Below are positions 21,097 through 31,390 of a stretch of DNA of 62,000 nt, piece by piece. Location: contig CM055107.1 in the NCBI GenBank assembly GCA_029204225.1, positions 15,989,309 to 16,051,308 on the forward strand, given 5' to 3'. The notes beneath the pieces are model-generated. The model had not been told where the DNA came from and searched no databases. It saw nothing but the letters and a program-made list of their open reading frames with translations. Each line of letters opens with the position of its first letter. The stretch's first letter is position 1. Both the position numbers and the translations under genes were made by a program. The stretch is from Diphasiastrum complanatum. Lineage: Eukaryota; Streptophyta; Lycopodiopsida; Lycopodiales; Lycopodiaceae.

Positions 21097-21719
21097 ACAT
21101 TATTAAGTGACTCGTCAAATGAAAATTTGGATGTTGCAATGAACATTGATCAATAGGATACAATGTTCCTGATGATCATAAATCTACATGCCTTAGCTTT
21201 TCCTCTCTGTATCGGACCATATCAAAAGTTGTCAATTTGGGTTGCTTTGAATTTCTTGTCTTGAGTGGAGCATTTTTTTGTGACAGATCCACATGAAGAT
21301 GATAAAACTTTGTCATCAGTACAGTAGTATAATAACAAACAACACAATGACAATAACAAAGCTGGAGATGGCACTAAACACTTGTTCGACCCTGTTGGAG
21401 ATAGAGATGACGCTAAACACTTGTCACCCTGGAGATAGAGATGGCGTAGACTTTGTTTCAGAGATGTCACTCCTAATTCAAATTTTTGAGTGTTTCCAGC
21501 TTTTGGGAGATATTTTATCATTTTGAAAATTATATTTTAACTATGGTTAAGCACCAATGAAGTTTGATGTGACTAAACTAAAGTGAATTCATTTACATGG
21601 AAAGTAGTGCGGGCAGATGCATAAAGAAGTTAAAAAATGATATTATAACTACTTTATAATTATTTTTGTCTATCCTACATGGCATTTCTTATAGGGCCCT
21701 CTTTGGGCCCATATTTTCT

Positions 21720-21851
21720 CTAATGGACATACCAATCACTTTCGGGGTGAACATGCTGAAGGAGGAATCTCTTCGAACGCCAGTTCACAAGATGCTTGAG
21801 ACCTTCAAGAACTATACCTTAGACGATGTAGATAATATTGATTCAGTATGA
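21720..21851 (+). other. Short exon-like frame next to the repeat junction
   Basis: Immediately beyond the end of the direct repeat, the plus strand reads DIPITFGVNMLKEESLRTPV then HKMLETFKNYTLDDVDNIDS, stop. Composition is protein-like, but it is too short to place. It may be the end of a gene truncated by the duplication. Confidence 0.3.
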
Positions 21852-22373
21852 AAACGTAACAAAAGTAAATGAGTACAATAAGTTGTGGATCAAAGCCGCG
21901 TACTCTATGCTATCTCTGAGCGGCTAAACTGAAAGTCTGAATTAAGCGCAATAATGTTGATAAGCAGTAGCACAATAACAATCTCTAAAACAACTCTAAG
22001 AAGTGCGCTAAAATGCTCAAGAGTGTTCAAGCTCGCAGACTTGAGAGAGAGAGAGAGCTAACTATTTAAAATTCTTCTTCTAATAATAATGAAACTGTAT
22101 GAACATGAACAACTATTTATACTAAGAAATTAGGTCGTCAATTACGATTACCAATTGGCTGGTGATCCGTTGGTATCCATCCGATTCCTTGTCATTGATT
22201 GCTGATAAGCGATGGAAATTGGTCGTAAACAATCTGTCTGCATAAATGAACCAAACTGTTACTGTTGTAGAAATGGACTAGAACAACCACAAGCAACACT
22301 GTCTCAAAAAGACGACAGTGTCGAGATTTTGCAGAAAATCCGTCAGTGCCTTAAAATCTCATTTAGGGTTGCC
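21852..22373. other. Interval with no gene seen
   Basis: A short GA run (22045-22059) and phrases TTAAGCGCAATAATG and AAGTGCGCTAAAATGC weakly resemble the motif array at 16.4-17.1 kb. This side would hold the 3-prime end region of the transposon whose transposase starts to the right. No clear terminal inverted repeat was found. Confidence 0.4.
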
Positions 22374-22752
22374 TCACACTTCGTCAGAGTCCCTTTTTGA
22401 GGATGTTCCACCATGTTGTGTATTTCGATGAAATGTTGCTCTTGCCTGCCAATGTGACTTCTCCATTCCTTGTGAGGACCATATACTCAAACAGACATAC
22501 TTTTTTGCAAAAAATGATGCATGATGCCTTAGTATGTGCTGCAATATCAAAGATTTATGCATTGGTTAGAATCTATCAAGCAAGTTATATTAAAATTATA
22601 AAATTGTAAGACACTATTCAAATGTATCTTACCATGTAGTGGGTGATGTGATTTGAGCCCCAAGCCACCCGAACTGCATCTACAAACTCTATTGTTGAAT
22701 TCTCCAATAGAAGTGCATCTGCATATGAAATTGTGTCTTTTCTAAGCACTTC
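22374..22752 (-). pseudogene. EnSpm/CACTA-like transposase, C-terminal exons
   Basis: Exon 22633-22752 encodes RKDTISYADALLLENSTIEF and AVRVAWGSNHITHYM, ending at a CATG|GTAAGA donor. The next exon begins after ATATTGCAG (22538) and runs in phase 0 to a stop at 22374: HILRHHASFFAKKYVCLSIW, SSQGMEKSHWQARATF, RNTQHGGTSSK. The GMEKSH-x-AR and TQHGG motifs match, from memory, the C-terminal region of a tnp2-like transposase family. These exons continue the gene at 28397-31390; the Ty3 element at 22753-28396 splits the exon. Confidence 0.75.
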
Positions 22753-23186
22753 TATTACATACCTATGTAACTAGCAGTACTTCAGACCCCTAATAGTCCA
22801 TTTAGTGTTGGGGGCGGTATGTGCCTTTGGATAAGGACAAACAAGTGACTATACCTTAGTTGGAGGTATGGGGTCACGTGACCCTTGGATAAGGGGTACC
22901 CTTACTATTAAGGGTAGGTGTCTTAGATTAAGGTACTAGTGTCCTTGATTAAGGGCAGGTAGGTGTCTATGCCTTGGATGGAGGTATGGAACCTAGTGAG
23001 GTGTTAGAAAGTCATTGGATGACTATTTTTCTAAACCTTGGGCCTCAACCTTGAACCATATCACTTTATTGGTCTAGGACCAAAGTATACTTGCACAACT
23101 TGGGCAATGGGACCTAGTAGGAGGGCCCCCTTCTAAAGTGTCCATTGAGTCTCCAACTCCCACAAGAAAGGCATTCAAAGAGTCAT
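22753..23186 (+). repeat. 5-prime LTR of the Ty3 element, truncated
   Basis: 434 bp matching 27336-27802, with one internal deletion of about 30 bp near 22810. Homology stops after AGTCAT at 23186, where sequence continues straight into gag. The first dinucleotide has mutated from TG to TA. Confidence 0.9.
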
Positions 23187-23202
23187 TTTAAAATACTTTG
23201 CC

Positions 23203-23868
23203 ATGAACCAATTCCCTGAATCTGAGAAGTTATCCACTGTCACTATGTTCCTTGAAGGAAGAGCCTTAGTTTGGTGGGATGACTTAGTTGCAAAGGGCAA
23301 TCAACCTTGTACATGGGATGAATTTTGCAAGCTTTTTAGGGATTATTTTCTACCACTTTTAGATGACTATGAACACTTCCAAAAGTTGAGTCATCTAACC
23401 ATGAATAAAGGTTTGGAACAATTTATTCAAGATTTTCATGAGTACCTGAATCCACTTTATAGTGATATTCCGCCTAAGGTACAAATGTTAATGTTTATTG
23501 ATGGGTTACCAAAAGATTATCAAGTGGATGTTCGTAGGAACCATCCAAAAACCCTAGAAGATGCTATTAGGGCTGCAAAATACTTTGATGACACACCTAA
23601 GCCACCTAGGGGTCAGCAGCCTAATGAGCAGAAAAAAGGTTTTCAATTTAAGAGGAAGGATAGGGAAGTTGTTAATGAAACACATCCCAATTCCAACAAT
23701 CCTAAGAAAACCAAGAAAAACTTTAAAAAACATTATGGTGGCAATGATAAAGCTGAAGCTCGTAAGAAGAACCTGTGCTTCAAGTGCAATGGCGAGGGTC
23801 ACCTTGCACGTGATTGCGTAAAAGAACAAGAAGTAATGAGATGGATGTTTGTTTCCTTAGTTCTTTAG
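23203..23868 (+). pseudogene. Ty3 gag, N-terminally truncated
   Basis: 221 codons with the retrotransposon gag core (EGRALVWWDDLVAKG, FCKLFRDYFLPL, IQDFHEYLNPL, MFIDGLPKDYQVDVR). A Lys-rich linker and one zinc knuckle, CFKCNGEGHLARDC (CX2CX4HX4C), follow. Gag forms the particle and binds element RNA. The family's usual N-terminal part is missing at the deletion junction. After the knuckle the frame stops and protease continues in another frame. Confidence 0.9.
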
Positions 23869-24243
23869 TTTTTATTCCTAATGACCTTATTTGTATTAAA
23901 GGTAAAGTTAATGATCAAGTTGTTAATGTTCTTTTTGACACGGGATCCACTCATAACTTTATTAATGTATATTTGGTGCAGACGCTAAACCTTCCTACCA
24001 AAAGAAAGTGAGAAAAAATATCGTGTGACAATGGCATCGGGAAGTAATTCCGATATGATAGATTTTATTGTTTCTGATGTAGAATTGCATGTTCAGGATT
24101 ACTCTGAGAAACTAGAATCCCATGTTGTTCAATTAGCTAATGTAGATATTGTTCTTGGGCAACAATGGCATTTTGATAAGAACAAATCATTGAGAATTGA
24201 TTTTGTTGAAAAATCTTTATCTTTTATGCATGAGAATTCTTAA
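23814..24243 (+). pseudogene. Ty3 aspartic protease
   Basis: VLFDTGSTHNFINVYL contains the DTGS catalytic motif. The frame is interrupted by TGA near 24009-24011 and resumes as MASGSNSDMIDFIVSDVELH and VDIVLGQQWHFDKNKSLRID, the usual second half of the retropepsin, stopping at 24243. It cleaves the polyprotein in intact relatives; here it is separated from both gag and RT. Confidence 0.85.
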
Positions 24244-24318
24244 ATTAAGATCAAGGCTAGTTTAAGTGTTGACACTAAAAATGTTAACCTTTATTCTAAA
24301 CAGGAACTTAATTCTATC

Positions 24319-25863
24319 ATGAAGAATTCTGATTTTAAAGTTTATTTATGTTTTCATAATGATATCATTTGCTCCAATGATGAAGAACTTAACATAAATG
24401 CCATGAATATACCCAGTGATAACACTATAGAATTTGAAGCCTATAATGAACTTAGGCAGGAATTCAATGATGTTTTTTTAGACCTTCCTGTAGGTTTACC
24501 ACCAGAAAGGACAGTTGATCATAAAATTGACCTAACACCTGGAGCAATTCCAATTGCACAGCGTCCTTATAGGATGAGTGCATCGGAAGAGGCTGAGGTA
24601 AATAGGCAATTACATGATTATCTGAAAAAGGGGTGGGTACAACCTAGTAAGTCTCCTTGGGCATCACCAGTGGTTTTGGTGGCCAAGAAGAATGGGACTA
24701 TAAGGTTTTGCGTCGACTATAAGAAATTGAACAAGGTAACCATTAAGAATAGATATCCACTACCGCGGATGGATGATCTAATAGACTATCTTGGTGGTGC
24801 TGGGTATTTTACCAAGATAGATTTAAGATCGGGCTACCATCAGATACACATTAAGGCAGAAGATATACCAAAAACCGGATTTCAAACTCGCTTTGGTCAC
24901 TACGAATTTTTGGTGTTGCCTTTTGGTTTGACCAATGCACCGACAACTTTCCAACAAATGATGAACGATTTGTTCAGGCCATATTTGAGAAGATTCGTAG
25001 TGGTATTCTTAGATGATATCCTAGTGTTCAGTAAGACTTTGGCGGAACATAAAGAGCATCTTAGGATTGTCTTGGACATTCTAAGAAGGGAAAAGCTCTT
25101 TGCCAAGGAGTCTAAGTGTGACTTTTTTGCTAAGGAATTGTTCTACTTGGGGCATAAGATTTCCAAACGGGGGCTGGAGATTGAGGCTGATCGTATCCAG
25201 AGGGTTATTGATTGGCCTATTCTCACCACAGTTCTAGAAATCAAGTCTTTTTTGGAGTTTGTGCGATTTTTTCGTCGGCATATTCCCCAATTTGCTCGAT
25301 TGGTATTTCCCCTTACCCAGGTCTTGAAAGGCTATAAGAAGCTAAGCCGGAGGGCTAAGAGTCCACTAGTGGTGTGGACGGAGGATATGAATAATTGTTT
25401 TGAGTTGCTTAAGAAAAGTGTCACTTCGACACCAATACTAATCATTGGCGATCCTAATAAGACTTTTGTGGTTAGGACCGATGCCAGTGATTATGCTATT
25501 GGAGCTGTTTTGATGCAGGATGGACATCCTGTGGCTTATGAAAGCAAGAAACTCAATTCTGCTCAGTCTAGGTACTGTACCTATGAGAAGGAACTGTTTG
25601 CAATTGTTCATTCCTTGAAAATTTGGCGACATTATTTGTATGGAGCCAGATTTGAAGTTTTGACGGATCATCAGACTCTTCAATATTTCTGTGATGCTAC
25701 AGATTTAAAGGGGAGGCAAGCTAGATGGGCTGAGCTGATGCAAATCTTTGACTTTTCTAAACGTTATTGTAAAGGAAGTCAAAATACTCTAGCGGATGCT
25801 TTGAGTCGGTTACCGGTTATTAATCAGTTGTGCTTTACTACTATAGAACCGGAGTTGTTTTAG
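24319..25863 (+). pseudogene. Ty3 reverse transcriptase and RNase H
   Basis: A long open frame of 514 codons. RT motifs: SPWASPVVLVAKKNG, YPLPRMDDLIDYLGGA, FTKIDLRSGYHQI (motif A Asp), [17 protein letters not shown] and the catalytic VVFLDDILVFSK. The RNase H domain follows: VVRTDASDYAIGAVLMQDG, KELFAIVHSLKIWRHYLYG, LTDHQTLQYF, TLADALSRLP. All core catalytic residues look intact. It ends at TAG 25861-25863, after which the integrase frame continues directly. This is the best preserved coding block in the window. Confidence 0.95.
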
Positions 25864-27319
25864 TCTCTTCAAGGACTATATGAGTCCGATCCTTTTTTTG
25901 GAAAGTATTGGCAACAAGTACTTTCGGGGGTCGATTCAAAATTGCAAGATTCCTCGAATCAGGGAAAGACTGAAACGGATTTCTTAATTCGAAACAGGAT
26001 TTTGTTTCGTAAAGGAAATGTGTGTGTACTGGAGAATGACACTGTAAGGGCCCAAATCTTGCATGAGTGTCATGATAGTCCATGCGCTGGACATCCGGGT
26101 ATACAAAGAACACTTGACTTGGTGGCCTAAGATGAAAAGTCAAGTAGAGGCCTATGTACTTAAATGTACTAAGTGCCAGTTAAATAAAGCAGAGAGGCTA
26201 AAAGCTAGTGGCCTATTACATCCTTTAGATATTCCTACCGGAAAGTGGGAAAGTATATCTATGGATTTTGTGGTCGGGCTTCCACATACAGGGAAGGGCC
26301 ACGATTCGGTTTGGGTCATTGTTGACAGACTTACGAAGTTTGCTCAATTTATCCCAACGAAAACTACTGTTAAAGCTTCAGAACTAGCTCAATTGTTTGT
26401 TGAGAAGCTTTTTCGACTGTACGGGCTGCCTTCCGATATTGTCAGTGACCGTGACCCAAAATTCACTGGGAATTTTTAGCAAGCAGTATTTGAAAAGTTG
26501 GAAACAATTTTAAGTTTAAGTTCTACAGATCATCCGGAATCAGACGGTCAAACGGAAAGGACCAATCAGACGATGGAGGATATGCTTCGAGCATATGTGG
26601 GCCATCGGCAATCTGATTGGGAACAGTACCTTCCACTGGTGGAATTTGCATATAACAGTGCAAAACATTCAGCGACCGGATTCAGCCCTTTCATGCTTAT
26701 GTATGGTTTTCAACCTTGATCACCAATTAGTGTTGGCATGAAAAACCTACGGGTGCAAGCCGCAGCTGATTTCCTTGCGGATATGCAAGAAATGTTATAG
26801 CTGGCTAAAGATAGCATAAGAAGTGCCTAGGACAGGGCAAGGCACTATGTTGATCTATCTCGGAAGCACAAGGTATTCATGGTCAACGACTGGGTGTTTT
26901 TGAGAGTCCCTAGTCACTCTAGGGGCTTGAAAACTATTAAGTGTGCAAAGTTGACACCTAGGTATTGCGGTCCTTTGAAAGTTATCCAAGTGATAAACAA
27001 GGTCGCATACAAACTAGAACTTCCAGCTAACGTTGGAATTCATCATGTTTTCCACGTTAGTAAGTTGAAACCCTCGTTGGGGGTTGGGGAGACCCTGGTC
27101 CTTGTGGAAGATCTAGTGGAACTTCTTCGTGATGAGTCCATGAGTGGACCACCTGAACCCGAGGCGATTGTTAATAGCCGGCAGAGAACTCTACGGAGTA
27201 GAGTGCTTCGGGAATTTTTAGTCAGGTGGAGGGGCAAATCAAAAGAGGAGAATATCTGGGAAAAGGAGGCTGATCTCCAAAAGGATTTTCCAAATTTTTT
27301 CCTACAAGGAAAAATTTAA
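25864..27319 (+). pseudogene. Ty3 integrase and chromodomain
   Basis: Zinc-binding HHCC region: HECHDSPCAGHPG then CTKCQLNKAERLK, with a frameshift between them near 26130. Core: SMDFVVGLPH (Asp), SDRDPKF (Asp), ESDGQTERTNQTMEDM (Glu). TAG at 26477-26479 sits where the family has Trp, TGA at 26718-26720 where Arg is expected, and TAG at 26798-26800 and 26828-26830 where Gln is expected. The last frame (26879-27319) holds the GPY-like segment and a C-terminal chromodomain (FLVRWRGKSKEENIWEKEAD), which targets insertion to marked chromatin in chromoviruses. Confidence 0.92.
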
Positions 27320-27320
27320 G

Positions 27321-27335
27321 TTTAGGGGGGAGGAA
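27321..27335 (+). other. Polypurine tract of the Ty3 element
   Basis: TTTAGGGGGGAGGAA lies immediately before the 3-prime LTR start TGTTACATACC, the expected place for plus-strand priming. Confidence 0.9.
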
Positions 27336-28396
27336 TGTTACATACCTATGTAACTAGCAGTACTTCAGACCCCTAATAGTCCATTTAGTGTTGGGGGCTA
27401 TATGGCAAGGTACCCTTAGGATTAAGGGTATGTGCCCTTGGATAAGGACAGACAAGTGACTATACCTTAGTTGGAGGTATGGGGTCATGTGACCCTTGGA
27501 TAAGGGGTACCCTTACTATTAAGGATAAGTGTCTTAGATTAAGGTACTAGTGTCCTTGATTAAGGGCAGGTAGGTGTCTATGCCTTGGATGGAGGTATGG
27601 AACCTAGTGAGGTGTTAGAAAGTCATTGGATGACTATTTTTCTAAACCTTGGGCCTCAACCTTGAACCATATCACTTTATTGGTCTAGGACCAAAGTATA
27701 CTTGCACAACTTGGGCAATGGGACCTAGTAGGAGAGCGCCCTTCGAAAGTGTCCATTGAGTCCCCAAATTCCCACAAGAAAGGCATTCAAATAGTCATAG
27801 GTTATAGAAGGAGTCTCTTGACATTCCATAAGCCTATGGAGGCTCTTGGAGATTCTTTACCTCCCCTAGGCTTCTCTCTCTCTCTCATTGGATGAGCATG
27901 GAACTCCATAGTGCATTGGGAGGTCCATGGGCCATCTACATGAGGGTAGTAGGGCGCCCATTGTGGAGGGGAGATCTCTCTTGTTTGTTTAGCTTATGCT
28001 CTAGTGTTGCTACTAGTGTGTAGAGTGCTTTCTTGTGGTAGTATGCTTGAGATTTGGATCTTTCTTATGATATGGGACATAAGTAGAGTTTGGATCTTGA
28101 GTATGCTATGGAGTGTTGTGGTATGCTTGTGATTTGTTTATGGTTACCAAGGGGGTGCTAGATAGGTCTTTCTTGGAGCTTGGATCTAGCTATGGTTGGG
28201 TGGTGAATTCTTGAGGCTAGCTTGTTAGTAGGGACACAGGTGGAGGAGAGATCCTTGGAGGCTTGCAGATCCTTACTTGCAGGTGGAGGCATCCTAGCTT
28301 GGAGCTGGGAAACATCTTGAAGCTTGCAGGTTGCTTGGAGGACATTTGGAGGCTCTACCTTGGATTTGGAGGACTTCCTCACCTCTACCTGTAAAA
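27336..28396 (+). repeat. 3-prime LTR of the Ty3 element
   Basis: 1061 bp from TGTTACATACC to ...CCTGTAAAA. The first 467 bp match the 5-prime LTR. The end is set by the ACTTC target duplication and by restoration of the host exon; the terminal CA appears mutated. The distal half contains many TGGAGG-AGCTTGG-like words. Confidence 0.85.
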
Positions 28397-31390
28397 ACTT
28401 CAATCATATCAACGAGCTTTTTCCAAACTTCAACCTTCTTATCCTTGTTGTTCCTTTATCTTCAAAGTCTTCTGTTGCAGAAATAACATCTTTCCAAACC
28501 GAATATTGGAAATTAGACGACTCTTTAGAATGATTTGATTAAAATCGACAAGCTTTGACTCCTCCTATGTTAGGTTTATTGGGTACGTTTCCTGTTTTTC
28601 TCGAAAGCTTTTCATCTTTTTGTATTTTAGCATGGCCTTTATGAAGGCCTACTTTGACAACACTTCCTCTAATCAAGCGATTGCTTGTTTTGATGCTGAC
28701 TCTGGCTTAGTATTCCATGCAAACAAGATATGAAGATATATTAATTTCTCTATGATCCTCACCTCTCCATGAAGTTTGCAAATATGCACATTTTGTAAAG
28801 GGATTGGTAGTATTGGTTTCCAGTTGGGATCTTCAATATCTCTTGGAACTCTTGTGTTCGTTGAAATGTCATTTGATGATTTCATACAATATAGACATGG
28901 ATATTTCGAATTTGCTCTATGAGATACATTGAACATACATTTCAATGACTTCAAGTCTCCAGCTAAATGCCATTCCACCAAAAATTCACCTCTTCTAGAA
29001 ACACTAAGTACTTTTTTGCCATTCATATGATCCTTTATGATATCTGGATAACTTGTTTTGCTAAAAATCCAGGAAAGAACATCGTGATCCTCCTTGATAA
29101 CCTGTTCAACATACTTTTGATTTTCTTCTGCTTTGAAGCTTCCATAATACTTGCTTGGCAACTTTGGCCATCGTCCATATCGTATTGAGTATGGAGCACA
29201 CTTTGATACCTCTACGACAGCTGCATCAATACTTCTTTAAGAAGAGATGAAATGAATCTACGAAACAAATTCAAAGAAAGAATGTGCATTGCATCATAAA
29301 CCAAATCCGTCGAGAGATTGAAGTTGTGGATGTCATATAGCCTCCAAAGAATTGACTCTCCTGACAATCCAGCGCCTCTTAATATAGTCTCTTTGTCAAC
29401 TTGGGTATATACTCGCTTTGATTGTGATATTGCTTGGACCATTTCAAAAATTGATCGCTTGGGTGGTGGATACCTAGCTTGGTATCTATTTCCATCATAG
29501 AGATAGCGTCCTTGGAAATTTGCAGTTGTTTCATCCAATTCAGACTAGGCTCTATCTCTTCGACAAAAGGCCTGACCACCATCTTTGAAAAGACCAACTT
29601 TACATTGAGCGGGATGATCTCCTATCACCATCATCAACGTTGCTCGAACACGGCAATTCTTTGACACTATTGTTGTGCTGCTAGTCAAATATTTCGAGGG
29701 ATAGTTGTAATATAACTCAATTCCATCCAAAAAGAGAGATTCTGGTTCCTCCACCAAAGGTTTCATTAATGTTCCAAAAACATCACCTGATTTTTGAACA
29801 AGTTTTTTGCAACTAAAGGGCAAGAACAAAACTGGTAAAATATCAATAGTAGAGCTTCTCCCAGCATTAAGAATAGCAATTTCAATCCCACCACAATCCT
29901 TTTGAGTGATTCTGGATGCTTGAAATCCATCAAAATGTAAAAGTAAGGCAAAATTTTGCGGATCACCCTACAAGATAGAAAAAGTATCTCACATTTGTTA
30001 AAACATATACTAAGAAAAATAGCAATAAAAATTGCTTTGAAAGCAAAGATAGTTACCCTATCTTGCACATCTTCTCACGTCGAATAGAAAAATGACACTT
30101 TTCACATGCAAATTCATACACCACCTCCTCCGCATTCCAGCTATTTTGAAGTGTCTGTGATTTATTTGGAAATGTTGTGTAAGCCTTTTTGCAATAAGGG
30201 CTTTCACAAATGACTGGCAACTCATAAAATGAGTCCGGATCCCAAAATGTTTGTGTAGCTCGACATTTTTCACCATCTCAAAACTCGTTAATTGATTCCG
30301 GACATTCCAGCACTTCTTTATCCAACCATCTTTCTTTGTTGTGCCACATCTTCAAGAATTCATGACAAATGGTTCTACCTTTTGTCAAAAGTTGTAATTG
30401 TGGGCCAATAGGAGCATAGTAAAAAACAACTCTATCAATTCTTGGCACACCACATTTTGTGCATCTTTCACAACATGATGAGCAATCACGTTTAAGTTTT
30501 TTCCTTTTCATGCATCTTCTACACATAGGCAATATGTTACATTCTTGCTGTAATTGTCTTCTTCGCTAGGCCAAAGCAGCTCAAGTTCATGTGGATTGTC
30601 AACTGAACCAGTACACAATCTATAGCGTTGTACTTGAGTCATCCCTAAGCCTGAATATAAGTTGTTCAATTGCTCCCACAAGGCAGGAATCCTTAGTCCA
30701 TCAAGATTCCCATCCCATGTTGTTGGAAAGTTTGCTAAGACTTGGCTTTTTTTTGTCATTATTTTGTTTTCCAACATGGAGACCACTCATATCTCCAAAT
30801 AAAATTTGAAGCATTTCATCTTGAAATTGTATAGGCGCTTGAAACTTATCCCACAACGTCTGCAACTCGATAACCCTTTCAATTATTTGATTAGTGAGGT
30901 TTGATTCTTGAGTTTCTTCTTCATGTAGAGGTGGATCCAACTCTTCAAACTCCACCTCCTCATGAGAGGCATTACAAGCATCGTCATCAACAAAAGGAAT
31001 ATTTTCATGCTCGTCTTCGTCAGGAAATCCTAAATTGGAAACAATATTACCATATTTTTGTTGGAGGAGTTGGTGCCTCATGAGAGTAGCAGGAGCTACC
31101 ATTCGCCCACCACCACCATACAACATGCAATTACACCATGTCCGTCTACGTTCACCATGCAAATTAGAAGCTTCTTGTCTACTTTCTACAGAGGCAGTTC
31201 TATCAATAGAACAGCTTGTATCATCCAATTGTCTCATGACTGTAGGATGCACATTCCCTAGCATGTCTTGGCGATGATGCTCGTAATATGCTCTTGTACT
31301 AACCATTTGCATACCGAGTGAAGTGTGCTTGCACTTGTAATTGCATGTGCATCGCTTACGAACTAAATTGGATGTGCTTGACATCTGCAT
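28397..31390 (-). pseudogene. EnSpm/CACTA-like transposase, N-terminal and core exons
   Basis: On the minus strand from 31390: a Cys-rich start (CTCNYKCKHTSLGMQM), an acidic linker (EFEELDPPLHEEETQ), then WEQLNNLYSGLGMTQVQRYR, a zinc-like cluster (CSSCCERCTKCG) and WHNKERWLDKEV. The core includes LLLHFDGFQASRITQKDCGG (putative first catalytic Asp), ILPVLFLPFSCKKL, MMVIGDHPAQCKVGLFKDGG (putative second Asp), KRSIFEMVQAISQSK, DAMHILSLNLFRR and FLVEWHLAGDLKSLKCMF. A probable intron lies at about 29972-30056. At least five frameshifts break it. At 28397 the exon reads ...VEVWKKLVDMIE and continues at 22752. I assign it to DDE transposases of the tnp2 type by motif memory. Confidence 0.72.

Larger units (their letters stand above)
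18630..21723. repeat. Direct repeat: 18630-19850 and 20515-21723
   Basis: About 1.2 kb is repeated head to tail with high similarity, from GCAAACATAATGTTCATGAA to GGCCCATATTTTCTCTAATG. It carries the coiled-coil frame and the 3-prime end of the unrecognised gene. The first copy continues into the A-prime exons; the second breaks off at 21723. Confidence 0.85.
22753..28396 (+). mobile_element. Ty3-gypsy chromovirus inserted in a transposase exon
   Basis: The order gag, protease, RT-RNase H, integrase, chromodomain is that of a plant chromovirus. The LTRs begin TATTACATACC (22753) and TGTTACATACC (27336). A 5-bp duplication ACTTC flanks the element (22748-22752 and 28397-28401). The interrupted transposase exon becomes continuous when the element and one ACTTC are removed, which confirms the boundaries. 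A deletion joins the 5-prime LTR (at 23186) directly to gag, removing the LTR end, primer site and gag start, so the copy is defective. Confidence 0.93.

Noticed and set aside
28397-28560. A peroxidase exon (DTISYADALLL looks like an APX motif)
   Set aside because: The adjoining spliced exon carries GMEKSHWQAR and TQHGG, which fit the transposase to the right on the same strand, and the joined frame is continuous with it.
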